IMG/VR virus record: IMGVR_UViG_3300032325_000040
Location: 1-21,857 of that record
Length of the DNA stretch: 21,857 bases
Reading direction: 5' to 3' (one strand)
From: a virus
Positions 4,795 through 12,989 of this stretch are shown piece by piece. Under the pieces are notes generated by a model that was not told the DNA's origin, ran no database searches, and saw only the letters and a list, made by a program, of their open reading frames with translations. Made by a program: the position numbers and the translations under genes. Within the stretch, counting starts at the first letter, position 1. Every line of letters starts with the position of its first letter.

Positions 4795-6684
4795 TTAAGG
4801 AATTCCTGCTAGTTGACTAATTTTGCTAACACCTGCTTCACCAATTAAAAGAGTTGCCAAAACACCCGTTATCACCCTTGTTCTGGTTGTTTTGTCTGAT
4901 ATTTTTTCAAGTTGCTGAACTTGCTGGCGTAATACTTGTATCTGTTGTTCAGACAAAAGTTGAGCGCCCGCTTTTTGTTCGGCCTCTCTGATTTTTGGCA
5001 ACACCGTATCTTCAAATGTTTTGATGGCGGTGTTTGGTTTTGCACTTGCCAAAGCCTCGACAGAATCTGAAAACAATTTTTTGCCTTCAGAAATACCTTT
5101 GAGCTTGGTGGCTACTTGCTTATCAACCTCGTCTGCTTGTTTTGCTATTGACTGTTGAGCGGCCTTTGATTCTTCTGCAATTTGACCTGCGGATGTGGCT
5201 CGGCGTTCAGACTGCCTTAATGCGCCCAAATAACGGTCTGTAATTTCTTTTCTAACAAGCGGCATCTCATCTAAGACGGCACGATTCTTACGCAACAAGT
5301 CTTCAACTGCTTTTGGTGTTTTTGCAGTTTCAGCCATACCAGCAAAATATCTCCGAGCTGCTGCTTCAGCAACTTGTTTATTACCACCAACAGCGTCAAC
5401 AAACGTCTTGTACTTTTCAGGACTGCTAAATATGTCGTTTGCAATTTGCTCTGCTGTTTTTGTATAGTATTTACCAGCGGCATCTTGAGTCTCTGTAAGT
5501 CCCTTGCCAACCTTTGTTCCATGTGATTCAATGGTCTTTGACAACTTTTTGTAGTCATCCAAATACTTTGCAAAGTCACTTGAATAAGAGCGCATTTGTT
5601 CTGCAAGACTTTTGTACATGTCTTTTGCAAAACCCTGACCAATAGCTTTGTAGCCTTCTTCTGGCAACCCAAAAGCAGCGTCACCAAGTCTTCTTCTGAT
5701 AACTTCTAATCCTTCAAAATCTTTGGTTGCAGCAAGGTCATTACGCAACTGATTGATTGAACGGATGTAATCAGTTGACCCACCTTTAGCAATCAGTTGG
5801 TCAATATTAGAAACCAAAGGCTGAGTATCTACAAACTGACCAAGACTTTGTTTAAGTGCCGCTTCATTTTTAGCATTGGAAAAACTTGTTTTAGCAGCAG
5901 CATCACGTTGAGATTTAATTGATTTAACAAAGTTCTCAGCTTGCTCACGTATGAAATTACCAATTTGTGTAGGTGTTTGCGGAATAGGTTTAAACCCACC
6001 AGCTTCAGACAAAGTTCGAACACCTGCAAGTTCTTTTAATGACCTACCGCCTGTAGCTTGAGCTTTAGCTTCAGCAGTAGTAGCCGTTGCTTCACGAACC
6101 TTTTGAGCTTCTTGAGCAGCAAGCACTTGAGCCTGTTGTTCTTTTAATAATCTTTGTTGTTCTGCCTCTGTAGCCGACAATGCTTTGCCGCCTGTTGCCT
6201 CGGCTTCTCTAGCGGCACTAGCAACTTTTTGTTGTTGAGCTGTTGTTTTTCTACCCAACAACGTACTAGCTAAATCAGTTATTTTTCCTACTCCATATCC
6301 ACCAAGCACTTGAGCGAGTTTTGCTCCACCAGCAATAGCGGGAGCAAGCTCTCCCAAACGCACAGAGGCCTCTGTACCTAGCGCTGGCGCTGGCATACCT
6401 AACTTTTGAAATCCTGTCTTGACATTTTCTGAAGTTGGAAAAACAGTTTCATAGCCACGAAGTTTTGGGTCTTGAGATGGCAATGTAACCATAGACTCAA
6501 TGTCACCAGGCGCACCAAGAATAGAAGAACCAAGGCCATAAGCACCTCCATACAACTGCTCACCAAAAGATGGCTCTTGTTTTGCTGCAACAGGCGTAGT
6601 TGCATCTGGTGCAAACTCTCTTTGCTTCTTTGCAACAGGCTCGTCAGGTGCGTATTCTCTTTGTTTCTTTGCAACAGGCTCCAT
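4795..6684 (-). CDS. Large putative internal virion protein (629 aa)
   Basis: The protein opens with two tandem 13-residue copies of EPVAKKQRE(Y/F)APD, followed by a degenerate third (TPVAAKQEP). A Gly/Ala-rich stretch ([21 protein letters not shown]) comes next, then long Ala/Gln/Glu-rich helices likely to form coiled coils (roughly 145-230 and 480-600). A C-terminal hydrophobic helix ([19 protein letters not shown], about 604-622) ends the chain. I see no enzyme motif; no lytic transglycosylase signature was found. Size, composition and position in a series of four such genes next to tail genes resemble ejected internal proteins of short-tailed phages; this is inference. Start ATG 6684 overlaps the preceding stop (TAATG). 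Confidence 0.65.
   Translation of the reverse strand: MEPVAKKQREYAPDEPVAKKQREFAPDATTPVAAKQEPSFGEQLYGGAYGLGSSILGAPGDIESMVTLPSQDPKLRGYETVFPTSENVKTGFQKLGMPAPALGTEASVRLGELAPAIAGGAKLAQVLGGYGVGKITDLASTLLGRKTTAQQQKVASAAREAEATGGKALSATEAEQQRLLKEQQAQVLAAQEAQKVREATATTAEAKAQATGGRSLKELAGVRTLSEAGGFKPIPQTPTQIGNFIREQAENFVKSIKSQRDAAAKTSFSNAKNEAALKQSLGQFVDTQPLVSNIDQLIAKGGSTDYIRSINQLRNDLAATKDFEGLEVIRRRLGDAAFGLPEEGYKAIGQGFAKDMYKSLAEQMRSYSSDFAKYLDDYKKLSKTIESHGTKVGKGLTETQDAAGKYYTKTAEQIANDIFSSPEKYKTFVDAVGGNKQVAEAAARRYFAGMAETAKTPKAVEDLLRKNRAVLDEMPLVRKEITDRYLGALRQSERRATSAGQIAEESKAAQQSIAKQADEVDKQVATKLKGISEGKKLFSDSVEALASAKPNTAIKTFEDTVLPKIREAEQKAGAQLLSEQQIQVLRQQVQQLEKISDKTTRTRVITGVLATLLIGEAGVSKISQLAGIP
6604..6681 (-). 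repeat. Tandem 39-bp coding repeat (two copies plus remnant)
   Basis: Codons 2-27 of the 629-aa gene encode [13 protein letters not shown] and [13 protein letters not shown] back to back, differing at one residue, with several silent differences in the DNA. A degenerate third copy follows. The silent changes show that the duplication is not very recent and that the amino-acid pattern has been kept. Confidence 0.85.
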
Positions 6685-8120
6685 TATTTTGCATCCCGAT
6701 AAAATTTGTTGTTTTCAAATCCATAATCGTATTTCTCAGGTTCATAAGTGCCAAACCTTTTTATGGCCTCTTGCTGAAGGTTTGATGTGTCACCACCTGA
6801 AAACGACTCAATAAAATTTCTTGGCTGTTTATCAGGAACTTTATATCCAGCGCCTTCATAGCTAAGTTTCTTGTTTTCACTAACAGAACGTGAATAGTTA
6901 ATTTGGTCTTTTAATAAAGTCTTTACGGTATCAGCAGAATCAGATTTCTTAGCAGTGAAAGACTGGTAATTTTTTAATTCATTACCAGTCAATGTTGCGC
7001 CAAACAATGCGTGACGGTTAGGTGCTTGGAAACGCTCGTATCTTGACCACCAACTTATGACTTCTTGTGCTTTTTCATCGCCCAATCTTCTTTTTGCTTC
7101 GAATGCCAAATCAGCACCAAACCCTAATACACCGAAACTAGCAAACTCTGGTTTGAAATCTTTTAGTAATTGATTCAAACCTATTTGTATGGAGTCCAAA
7201 CCTTCTATTTCTTGCGCTTGTTTAGAAGTAAGAGTTTTGCCCTCTTTTTCCTTAGCGCCGCCTACAGGTTTAACTTGCTTTTTAATAGCTTCACCACCCG
7301 CTGTCATCACAGGGGTAGCAATTTTATCTGCATCTATGGCATAAACAGTGCCATCACTTCCTGTAACAAAATGAGGTCTACCTGTTGATTTTGCTTGTTT
7401 GCTTGCAATTTCAAACATTTGGAAATACATCTTGTCTGCTGCTTTTAACAAATCATCCGCATCTTGAGCGGCTTTTGCATATCCAAATTTAGCGGCATTG
7501 TCCTTGTAAAAAGTAGCACTCTCTTCAGCAACAAGCATGGCTTGTTCAACCTTTGCGGCATCTCTGTCAAGCGCAGACAATTCAGCAATACGCTTCGAAT
7601 TCTCAGCAACAACTCTAGCTCTTTCACGTAAGTTGCGGACACTTAAGTCAAATACTTCTTTTTCTTTCTTATATATGTCTTGTCTGCCTTTTTGGTAACC
7701 TTCTAACATGCCATTCATAGCTGACATGGCTTGCATAGCATCACCCTTGCCACCAGCACCAATACCCCATCCCACAACACCTATCAAACCATACAAAGCG
7801 GCAAGGTCTGTAGCAGTAGCTTCAGAAGGTATAAATGTTGTGTCTTGTATGTTTTTTTCTAAGGTTTCTAAAGGCTTATATGCCTCTTCTACGGTTGTTT
7901 TTTGTTTCCCAATAGCTTCTTTTTCAACTTGCAACCCTTTTGTTTTTTGAGCTTGCTCAAATGCTAGTTTTTCAGCACCGAACTCTTGCTCTTGCTTCCT
8001 TGCTTGAGTCCTAGATTCTTCGTATGGTTTCAACATGCTTGAACGTTGAGCCATCATTTGTCCCAAATCAGGAGTTGGGCTAGAGCCAACCATTGTTTTT
8101 ACAGCAGCATCTTCAGCCAT
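6684..8120 (-). CDS. Putative internal virion protein (478 aa)
   Basis: The protein has a charged, helical N-terminal region (30-95), a Gly-rich hydrophobic segment LAALYGLIGVVGWGIGAGG (106-124), a long helical part (130-240) and a more compact C-terminal half. The latter includes WWSRYERFQAPNRHALFGAT (357-376), followed directly by LTGNELKNYQSF. The (R/A)HxLFGxxLTGNE pattern is familiar from uncharacterised proteins of aquatic phages. There is no catalytic motif that I recognise. The start ATG 8120 follows GGAG. It is the second of four large genes that may encode the DNA-ejection apparatus; a minor structural protein is the alternative. Confidence 0.65.
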   Translation of the reverse strand: MAEDAAVKTMVGSSPTPDLGQMMAQRSSMLKPYEESRTQARKQEQEFGAEKLAFEQAQKTKGLQVEKEAIGKQKTTVEEAYKPLETLEKNIQDTTFIPSEATATDLAALYGLIGVVGWGIGAGGKGDAMQAMSAMNGMLEGYQKGRQDIYKKEKEVFDLSVRNLRERARVVAENSKRIAELSALDRDAAKVEQAMLVAEESATFYKDNAAKFGYAKAAQDADDLLKAADKMYFQMFEIASKQAKSTGRPHFVTGSDGTVYAIDADKIATPVMTAGGEAIKKQVKPVGGAKEKEGKTLTSKQAQEIEGLDSIQIGLNQLLKDFKPEFASFGVLGFGADLAFEAKRRLGDEKAQEVISWWSRYERFQAPNRHALFGATLTGNELKNYQSFTAKKSDSADTVKTLLKDQINYSRSVSENKKLSYEGAGYKVPDKQPRNFIESFSGGDTSNLQQEAIKRFGTYEPEKYDYGFENNKFYRDAK

Positions 8121-8122
8121 AT

Positions 8123-9175
8123 TTACTCCGTAGTTACGTTTGGTTGACCAGCAATAACATATTTTGGTTGAGGCATCAAAGTACGCACAATGTTGTTCAT
8201 ATAATTGTTTGTCATTTGATTCACAACTTGGTCAGCTTGCAAGCCTGTTTTGATAGCACCAAGAGAAATCTGGTCGCCAATGCCTGAAAGTTTCAATCCG
8301 TAATCGTACTGTTGTTGCAGTAACTGACTACGCAGAGCCTCTATCCTAGCGGCAGTCTGTTGTGCGCCTACACCACCACGGGCAGAAGCAGCTTGTGCTG
8401 CCTGTGCTTGTGAGGCTTGCAACTGTTGCCTAGCAACAGGTGTGAGTTCACCTGCCTGTGCTTGACGCTGTAACTCTGCACCCTTTTGCAGGTAAGGAGC
8501 GGCAAGAGCTTCCATATCTCTTCTGCCACGTTGAGATTGCTCTCTAGCTTTCTTAATTGTTGGAGCATTTAACAGTGCTGTAATACCACCCAAACCAAGT
8601 CTAGCCAAGGTTTCTTCTTTCAAACCTGTAGCCTCTGCCAAACGAGCCATAACTCCTTTTTCAGATTCAGGTCTAGCTGGTGCAGCTAAGTTTGTTAATT
8701 CTTTACCAGCAGTTACATCATAAGATGGTGTTGGTGGCAAGTTGATTTTAGGAGCCACGTCAAATCCACCCGCTTGAACACCCGATGTGCCACCTAATCT
8801 AACACCTGGTTGACCTACAGGTTGATAATTAAAAAACTCAGAAGTAGATGCTGGCGCTGCTATTGGAGCACTTTGTGCTTGTTGGTAATACGATGACGTT
8901 TCTTGTGGAGGTACAAATTGTTCTGTAGGTGCAGGGCCAAAGTCATATGCAGTATCTTCTGTAAAACCATAGCCACTAGAGTCATAAACAGGAGCAAAAG
9001 AAGGCACACCTGTCTCTGGGTCAGGCATACCGCTACCACCTCTGTCTTTTAACAGTTGTGCTTCTTCAGGAGTAATGTAGGCAAGCATGTGGTTTTCAGG
9101 TGCTTTTGCTTGTAGCAAACGAGCAATCTGGCGCACATCTGCACCAACACGGGTCATGTTTTTTAATGTTGCCAT
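8123..9175 (-). CDS. Putative structural protein, PEEAxLLKxRGGSG family (350 aa)
   Basis: The N-terminus carries HMLAYITPEEAQLLKDRGGS (29-48) and GMPDPETGVPSF, a combination found near the start of many uncharacterised marine and freshwater phage virion proteins. Residues 60-175 are Pro/Gln/Tyr-rich and probably disordered. Residues 175-300 are Ala/Gln-rich helices (for example LQASQAQAAQAASARGG), and the C-terminal part is QVVNQMTNNYMNNIV. No membrane helix or enzyme motif is visible. AGGA precedes the ATG (TAAATG junction). It is probably an internal or tail-associated virion protein, on context alone. Confidence 0.7.
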   Translation of the reverse strand: MATLKNMTRVGADVRQIARLLQAKAPENHMLAYITPEEAQLLKDRGGSGMPDPETGVPSFAPVYDSSGYGFTEDTAYDFGPAPTEQFVPPQETSSYYQQAQSAPIAAPASTSEFFNYQPVGQPGVRLGGTSGVQAGGFDVAPKINLPPTPSYDVTAGKELTNLAAPARPESEKGVMARLAEATGLKEETLARLGLGGITALLNAPTIKKAREQSQRGRRDMEALAAPYLQKGAELQRQAQAGELTPVARQQLQASQAQAAQAASARGGVGAQQTAARIEALRSQLLQQQYDYGLKLSGIGDQISLGAIKTGLQADQVVNQMTNNYMNNIVRTLMPQPKYVIAGQPNVTTE

Positions 9176-11194
9176 TTATAGTCCTAACGCATCTTTAAGA
9201 CGCAAAGATTCTTCGTTCCACACAGTCTGACGCTTTTTACCTGATTCTTTACTTTCTATCTCACCCCTACCCCCTAATCCTACAGAAGTGCCTGTAGTTG
9301 TACTAGCAGAAGGTAGATTTTTTACTGTTGTTCTTAATGTCTGCGACAGAGTAGATGGTTTTGTACCGCCATAAATAAACAGATTAGGTCTGTAGGGTTT
9401 ACCCTTCTCTTCTACAGTTGGTTCTTCCTCAACAGGTGTTTCTGCAATAGGTTCTTCTTCTCTTTTACCTGTGACATTTACTTCTGGCAAAGTATCTTCT
9501 TCACGTTTTCCTGTGACTGTTACTTCTGGCAAGGTATCATCTGTTTCCCGTTTACCGGTAACAGTAGTTACAGGCAACGTAATATCTGTATCTTGTATGG
9601 TTGGCTCTCTTCTTCCAATGACTGTTACTGGTGCAAGAGAAGGTTCAGCAGCAGGTGCAGGTGGTTGCATAGCGTTCATAACTTCTCTGTCAGTTATAGG
9701 GCCTGTAGGAGTAATGATGTTTGTGTCTGTAATGCTTGGCTCTGCTTTACCAGTAACAGTTGTTGTTGGTAAAGAAGGTTCAGGAACAGGTGCAGGAGGA
9801 GTAGGCTCAATAGGAGTTAACCATGCGTTTTGTTCTATGTCGTAATACGAACCAGCGGGTTTGTTTTCAGCCAGTTGTATAGGCATTACAGTAAATCCAG
9901 TAGGCGGCTTAACATTAGCTGCTCTAGGAGAATCTGCAAATATGGGTGTTCCAGAAACAATAATAGAAGTATCTTGTATGGTTGGTTCACGCTGACTAGT
10001 AACAACAACATCTTTTAATTGTTGACCTGAATCAGATACCGTATCTGTGGGAGCCGCAGCTATACCTCTTTTTGCTCTTTCTAAAGCCGCATCTTTTGCT
10101 GCTTGTTCTGCCGCTTTCTGTGCCCCAAGTTCACCAGCCGCACCCATGACAGCACCTGTAGTACCACCAACAACAGCGCCACCAGCAGTAGCACCTGCTA
10201 TACGACTTGTTTGCCTACTTACATCTGCTTTCTGTAAAGCTGAAGTTAAAGCTGAACCCGTTAGAGCGGCAGTCATGTTCTTCTCAATATCGTCTTTAGT
10301 ACCACCCATGGCGGCAGTCTTTGCCGCAGAAGCACCTATAGACGTAAGAGCATCTGCTACTATTTGGTTTCCAACGAAATCTTCAATATAAGTTGCGGCA
10401 ATAGGAGCGCCTGTGCTTGTAACTGCATTTACGGTTGCGTTTTTTAAAGCAGTTTCAAAAGGTACACCTTGTGCTGTTTGCAAAGCGGTATTGGCAAGAG
10501 CGCCAGCAACAGCAGTTTGGTAAGCGGCAGGTATTGCCGTTAAGTAAGGGCCTAAGTAAGAAGCAATAGTCGGCATATAAACCGCCAACGCTACTTGAAA
10601 AAGAGGGTTTGGTAATACATCTTCTTTTACAACATCTTCAACTTTAGCAAGAGTGTTTGACACTGATTGATAAGCGCTTGAAACTACATCCCCAACGCCA
10701 CCAAACACATCATCCACAAGACCGAAGAAACCACCGCCACCCGAGGGTCTTGAAGCATCGTATGCTTGTTGTATTGTAGTGTTAACAATAGATGCAGGAA
10801 CGCCTTCGTTAGCCGCACGTTGAATGTAGTTATTTAAAAGGTCTTTGTCTACTTGCTGTTTGCCGTAAATAACACTATTAACTTTTGCTTGTATAAGGTT
10901 TTGATACCAATCGTTTTTGTTATTTAAAAACTGTTCAACAGCATATTGAGGTGTTTTTGTAGCACGTTCTGCGTCTCTTACTGAACCTCTTCCTTTTTCA
11001 ATATTGCTAACTGAGGTGTAATACGCTGGTGTAGGAAAAATAGTCACATAAGACATTTCCGCAAAGTCTGAAGGAATGGTTACTCCCTTAGATTTTGCAT
11101 ACGCTTCCGCTTCTGCCTGATATTTGGCATTTGCCTCATTTCTTTCTTTTTGTTTGGTGAATGTGGTTTTTCTTCTTGCATCGCCTTGGGCCAT
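9176..11194 (-). CDS. Large putative ejection/virion protein with TonB-box-like repeats (672 aa)
   Basis: The N-terminal 150 residues are helical and charged. SGGGGFFGLVDDVFGGVGDV (151-170) begins a long Ala/Gly-rich section, with an alpha-helical membrane-active-looking stretch and a glycine-zipper-like part AGATAGGAVVGGTTGAVMGA (333-352). Residues 395-600 are Pro/Thr/Glu-rich and hold six copies of a V-x-V-T-G-x-R-E motif. The C-terminal 70 residues are basic. There is no recognised enzyme domain. The start ATG 11194 follows TAGGAG. Its place beside the fibre and other large genes suggests a virion protein that meets the host envelope at DNA entry; this is inference. Confidence 0.65.
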   Translation of the reverse strand: MAQGDARRKTTFTKQKERNEANAKYQAEAEAYAKSKGVTIPSDFAEMSYVTIFPTPAYYTSVSNIEKGRGSVRDAERATKTPQYAVEQFLNNKNDWYQNLIQAKVNSVIYGKQQVDKDLLNNYIQRAANEGVPASIVNTTIQQAYDASRPSGGGGFFGLVDDVFGGVGDVVSSAYQSVSNTLAKVEDVVKEDVLPNPLFQVALAVYMPTIASYLGPYLTAIPAAYQTAVAGALANTALQTAQGVPFETALKNATVNAVTSTGAPIAATYIEDFVGNQIVADALTSIGASAAKTAAMGGTKDDIEKNMTAALTGSALTSALQKADVSRQTSRIAGATAGGAVVGGTTGAVMGAAGELGAQKAAEQAAKDAALERAKRGIAAAPTDTVSDSGQQLKDVVVTSQREPTIQDTSIIVSGTPIFADSPRAANVKPPTGFTVMPIQLAENKPAGSYYDIEQNAWLTPIEPTPPAPVPEPSLPTTTVTGKAEPSITDTNIITPTGPITDREVMNAMQPPAPAAEPSLAPVTVIGRREPTIQDTDITLPVTTVTGKRETDDTLPEVTVTGKREEDTLPEVNVTGKREEEPIAETPVEEEPTVEEKGKPYRPNLFIYGGTKPSTLSQTLRTTVKNLPSASTTTGTSVGLGGRGEIESKESGKKRQTVWNEESLRLKDALGL
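9458..10009 (-). repeat. Six degenerate VxVTGxRE coding repeats
   Basis: Within the 672-aa protein the repeats are VVVTSQRE (396), TTVTGKAE (478), VTVIGRRE (523), TTVTGKRE (543), VTVTGKRE (558) and VNVTGKRE (572). Three are followed by EP(T/S)I(Q/T)DT, and the last three have only about 15 residues between starts. The repeat resembles TonB-box and plug-linker sequences of outer-membrane receptors (for example VVVTGxR). Confidence 0.8.
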
Positions 11195-11195
11195 A

Positions 11196-11534
11196 TCAAA
11201 CTCCTAAAGCCGTAGCTATCTGTTGATGAATAGTTTGGTGAACACCAATCCAGTCATAGAAATCTTCTTCCACATTCCAATCACTGTCGAGCAACTGAAA
11301 GGGATTGTCCAACCCTAATACGCTTGCCAACCGCTGATGCTCTTGGTTATGCACAAACAACCAGTCATCCAAGTTATCGTAGTCAGCATCTGTTAACGGA
11401 TACTTCTGTACAGCAATACCGTTATCTCCCAAGATTTCGTAGAACAACTGGTGCTGTACACCATTTTCAAACAAAAACTCTCCCAGTCCGTCCTTGTCGC
11501 CAAATTTCACATAGGACAAAACTTCAAAATTCAT
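11196..11534 (-). CDS. Hypothetical protein of three 17-residue His repeats (112 aa)
   Basis: Three segments align without gaps: FLFENGVQHQLFYEILG (20-36), WLFVHNQEHQRLASVLG (58-74) and WIGVHQTIHQQIATALG (95-111). The shared pattern is (W/F)-x3-(H/N)-x3-H-Q, then a hydrophobic helix ending in LG. The linkers are acidic (DADYDNLDD, DSDWNVEEDFYD). I recall similar short proteins in aquatic phages, without known function. His-x3-His on one helix face could bind a metal. The start ATG 11534 overlaps the preceding stop by ATGA. Its place among tail genes suggests a virion or assembly role. Confidence 0.75.
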   Translation of the reverse strand: MNFEVLSYVKFGDKDGLGEFLFENGVQHQLFYEILGDNGIAVQKYPLTDADYDNLDDWLFVHNQEHQRLASVLGLDNPFQLLDSDWNVEEDFYDWIGVHQTIHQQIATALGV

Positions 11535-11752
11535 TTGTCAGCCTTGTTGTCTAGCTTGTCAAAGATTTGTTTGAGGATACTTTTGATTTCAGCGATGTCA
11601 GAGCGGTAATCATCTTTTGCCACATACTCTTTAGGAAGTTCATTTATCTTGTCCTCCAAACGTTGAATTTGCTTTGTCGTGTTGTTGAAAACATAAACAG
11701 CAAGAAAGCCAGCAATGCTAACTACGATGTTGAAGATTTGTTGGTTATCCAT
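11531..11752 (-). CDS. Small N-anchored coiled-coil protein (73 aa)
   Basis: An N-terminal membrane helix (IFNIVVSIAGFLAVYVF, 6-22) is followed by a charged helical region with coiled-coil character (QIQRLEDKINELPKEYVAKD, 28-47; then IAEIKSILKQIFDKLDNKAD). This pattern MDNQxIFNIVV...YVxKDDY...KLDxKADK is familiar from many phage genomes, usually near tail or lysis genes; the role is not established. It might be a spanin-like or holin-associated protein. The start follows the fibre stop by one base, and its stop overlaps the next ATG. Confidence 0.75.
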   Translation of the reverse strand: MDNQQIFNIVVSIAGFLAVYVFNNTTKQIQRLEDKINELPKEYVAKDDYRSDIAEIKSILKQIFDKLDNKADK

Positions 11753-11753
11753 G

Positions 11754-12437
11754 TTAGACAGCGTAGTAGGGAACTTTTACTACTGTCCCGTTAAGATTGA
11801 CTTGCATGAATCCAGCAGGTTGCAAAGGCAGACTTGCTATGCCATATGTTGCTGTAGCTGTTGTGTTTCCTGTGAAATTGAACACACTTGCGTTTGTTGT
11901 GCCACCAATAATGGTGACGTTGGAAATAGTGACGTTGCCTAAATTGGCTGTGCTTCCACCCAACGCAATCGTTGTGTTGCCAATAACTACGTTTGAATTC
12001 TGAAGATTACTGTTGCCTATAGCAATAGTTACGTTGGAAGCACTTGTTAATCTACCCTGTTGGTCTACGGTAAAGGAAGCAACATTGGTAGCGCCACCGT
12101 AAGTGCCTATAGTCACAGCAGTGTTTGCTAAAGATACAGTGCCTGTAGATGTTATAGGGCCACCTGTAAGGCCTGTACCTGTAGCTACGTTGCTGACATA
12201 GATAATCTCAGAGTTATCTACCTTTTGCCATACAGAACCGTTAAATACACACCAGTCACTCACCACCCAGTCTGTGATGCCGTTAAGGTTGGTAGAGCCA
12301 GAAACAGACACAACATAGTAGTCCCCTTTCGTACCTACGCTAGAGGCAAGAGCAGGATTATTGGCGGCAGCATCCCATGTACCCTTGTAATTGAGTGCGC
12401 CTATAGCGTTGATGACTGAACTGACTGTCTTTAACAT
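11754..12437 (-). CDS. Tail fibre or adhesin-like protein (227 aa)
   Basis: I chose ATG 12437, two bases after the upstream TAA; an earlier in-frame start would run back into that gene. The N-terminal part holds NYKGTWDAAANNPALASSVG (16-35), then GDYYVVSVSGSTNLNGITDW and a WxVFNGSVWQKVDN element, as in phage fibre and receptor-binding proteins. The segment SFTVDQQGRLTSASNVTI (121-138) is a familiar fibre repeat element, and the rest is Asn/Thr/Gly beta repeat (IGNTTIALG, LGNVTISNVTI). No chaperone domain is present. It probably attaches to or accompanies the larger S74 fibre encoded just upstream. Confidence 0.75.
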   Translation of the reverse strand: MLKTVSSVINAIGALNYKGTWDAAANNPALASSVGTKGDYYVVSVSGSTNLNGITDWVVSDWCVFNGSVWQKVDNSEIIYVSNVATGTGLTGGPITSTGTVSLANTAVTIGTYGGATNVASFTVDQQGRLTSASNVTIAIGNSNLQNSNVVIGNTTIALGGSTANLGNVTISNVTIIGGTTNASVFNFTGNTTATATYGIASLPLQPAGFMQVNLNGTVVKVPYYAV

Positions 12438-12439
12438 GA

Positions 12440-12769
12440 TTACATCCCATCGCCGCAAGTCACATACACAGCCGCAGTACCACTGACAGTGATACCAGTA
12501 AAGTAAGCGTTAGGAACAAACGAGAGAACCTCATCTGTGCCTGGCAATAAAGGTATAGATGTACCTGTAGTGGTAATTACCGCAGTGTTGGCAGTAGCAC
12601 CAGCAGAAGTATCTCCATAACCTAGAAACACAGTTACAGAGCCGCTATTGATGATGCGGTACTGGTTACCACCAAGCGTGGTAGATACTGCTTGTATAGG
12701 CGTAGGAGCAGATGCAGCGGCAGTAAAGACTACCGTGTTACCTGTCTTGGTAAATGCTTGTGTTCCCAT
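12440..12769 (-). CDS. Hypothetical beta-rich tail-region protein (109 aa)
   Basis: ATG 12769 overlaps the upstream stop (TAATG), which I prefer to a longer start that would lie inside that gene. The product starts MGTQAFTKTGNTVVFTAAAS, with IINSGSVTVFLGYGDTSAG in the middle and a strand-rich end (YFTGITVSGTAAVYVTCGDG). It is a small all-beta protein with a single cysteine near the C-terminus. Its position between fibre genes suggests a virion or fibre-associated part. No named family is recognised. Confidence 0.7.
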   Translation of the reverse strand: MGTQAFTKTGNTVVFTAAASAPTPIQAVSTTLGGNQYRIINSGSVTVFLGYGDTSAGATANTAVITTTGTSIPLLPGTDEVLSFVPNAYFTGITVSGTAAVYVTCGDGM

Positions 12770-12984
12770 TACTCGCTCGCAGCCTGCAATGGAGTCAGGT
12801 CTTCTGTTGTCCAGTAATCTTTTGCCAGCATGATGACCAAATGCTCTTTGTTTCGTGACAAGCAATCTGCCCAATCAGCATCAGTCATGTCTTCGGGCTG
12901 TCCTGCGTTGATGAGGTTTACGCTGTCCATGCAAGCTGAGTAGTGCTTGGCAATTTGTTCTGCTGTGATTTCATTCATGTTCAT
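12769..12984 (-). CDS. Small helical tail-region protein (71 aa)
   Basis: The protein contains ITAEQIAKHYSACMDSVNLI and the C-terminal LAKDYWTTEDLTPLQAASE. The combination of C-x-RN-x-EHL and (A)KDxWTTEDLTPLQ is a recurrent pattern in small phage proteins near tail fibre genes, but the function is unknown. The start (ATG 12984, or two codons later) lies just after the fibre stop. A fibre-assembly helper is one possibility that its position suggests. Confidence 0.75.
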   Translation of the reverse strand: MNMNEITAEQIAKHYSACMDSVNLINAGQPEDMTDADWADCLSRNKEHLVIMLAKDYWTTEDLTPLQAASE

Positions 12985-12989
12985 GCTCT

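Noticed and set aside
5271-5687. 138-aa minus-strand Leu/Lys/Gln-rich frame inside the 629-aa gene
   Set aside because: An out-of-phase frame within a long, continuous coding sequence; its Leu-rich composition is what an alternate frame of Ala/Gln/Glu codons gives.
10047-10391. 114-aa plus-strand Ala/Pro-rich frame
   Set aside because: Composition mirrors the Ala/Gly-rich minus-strand gene it lies opposite; no ribosome binding site and no neighbours on that strand.
12440-12874. Longer 144-aa start for the 109-aa protein
   Set aside because: The extra 35 residues run back over the 71-aa gene in another frame and look like out-of-phase sequence; the TAATG junction gives a natural start at 12769.
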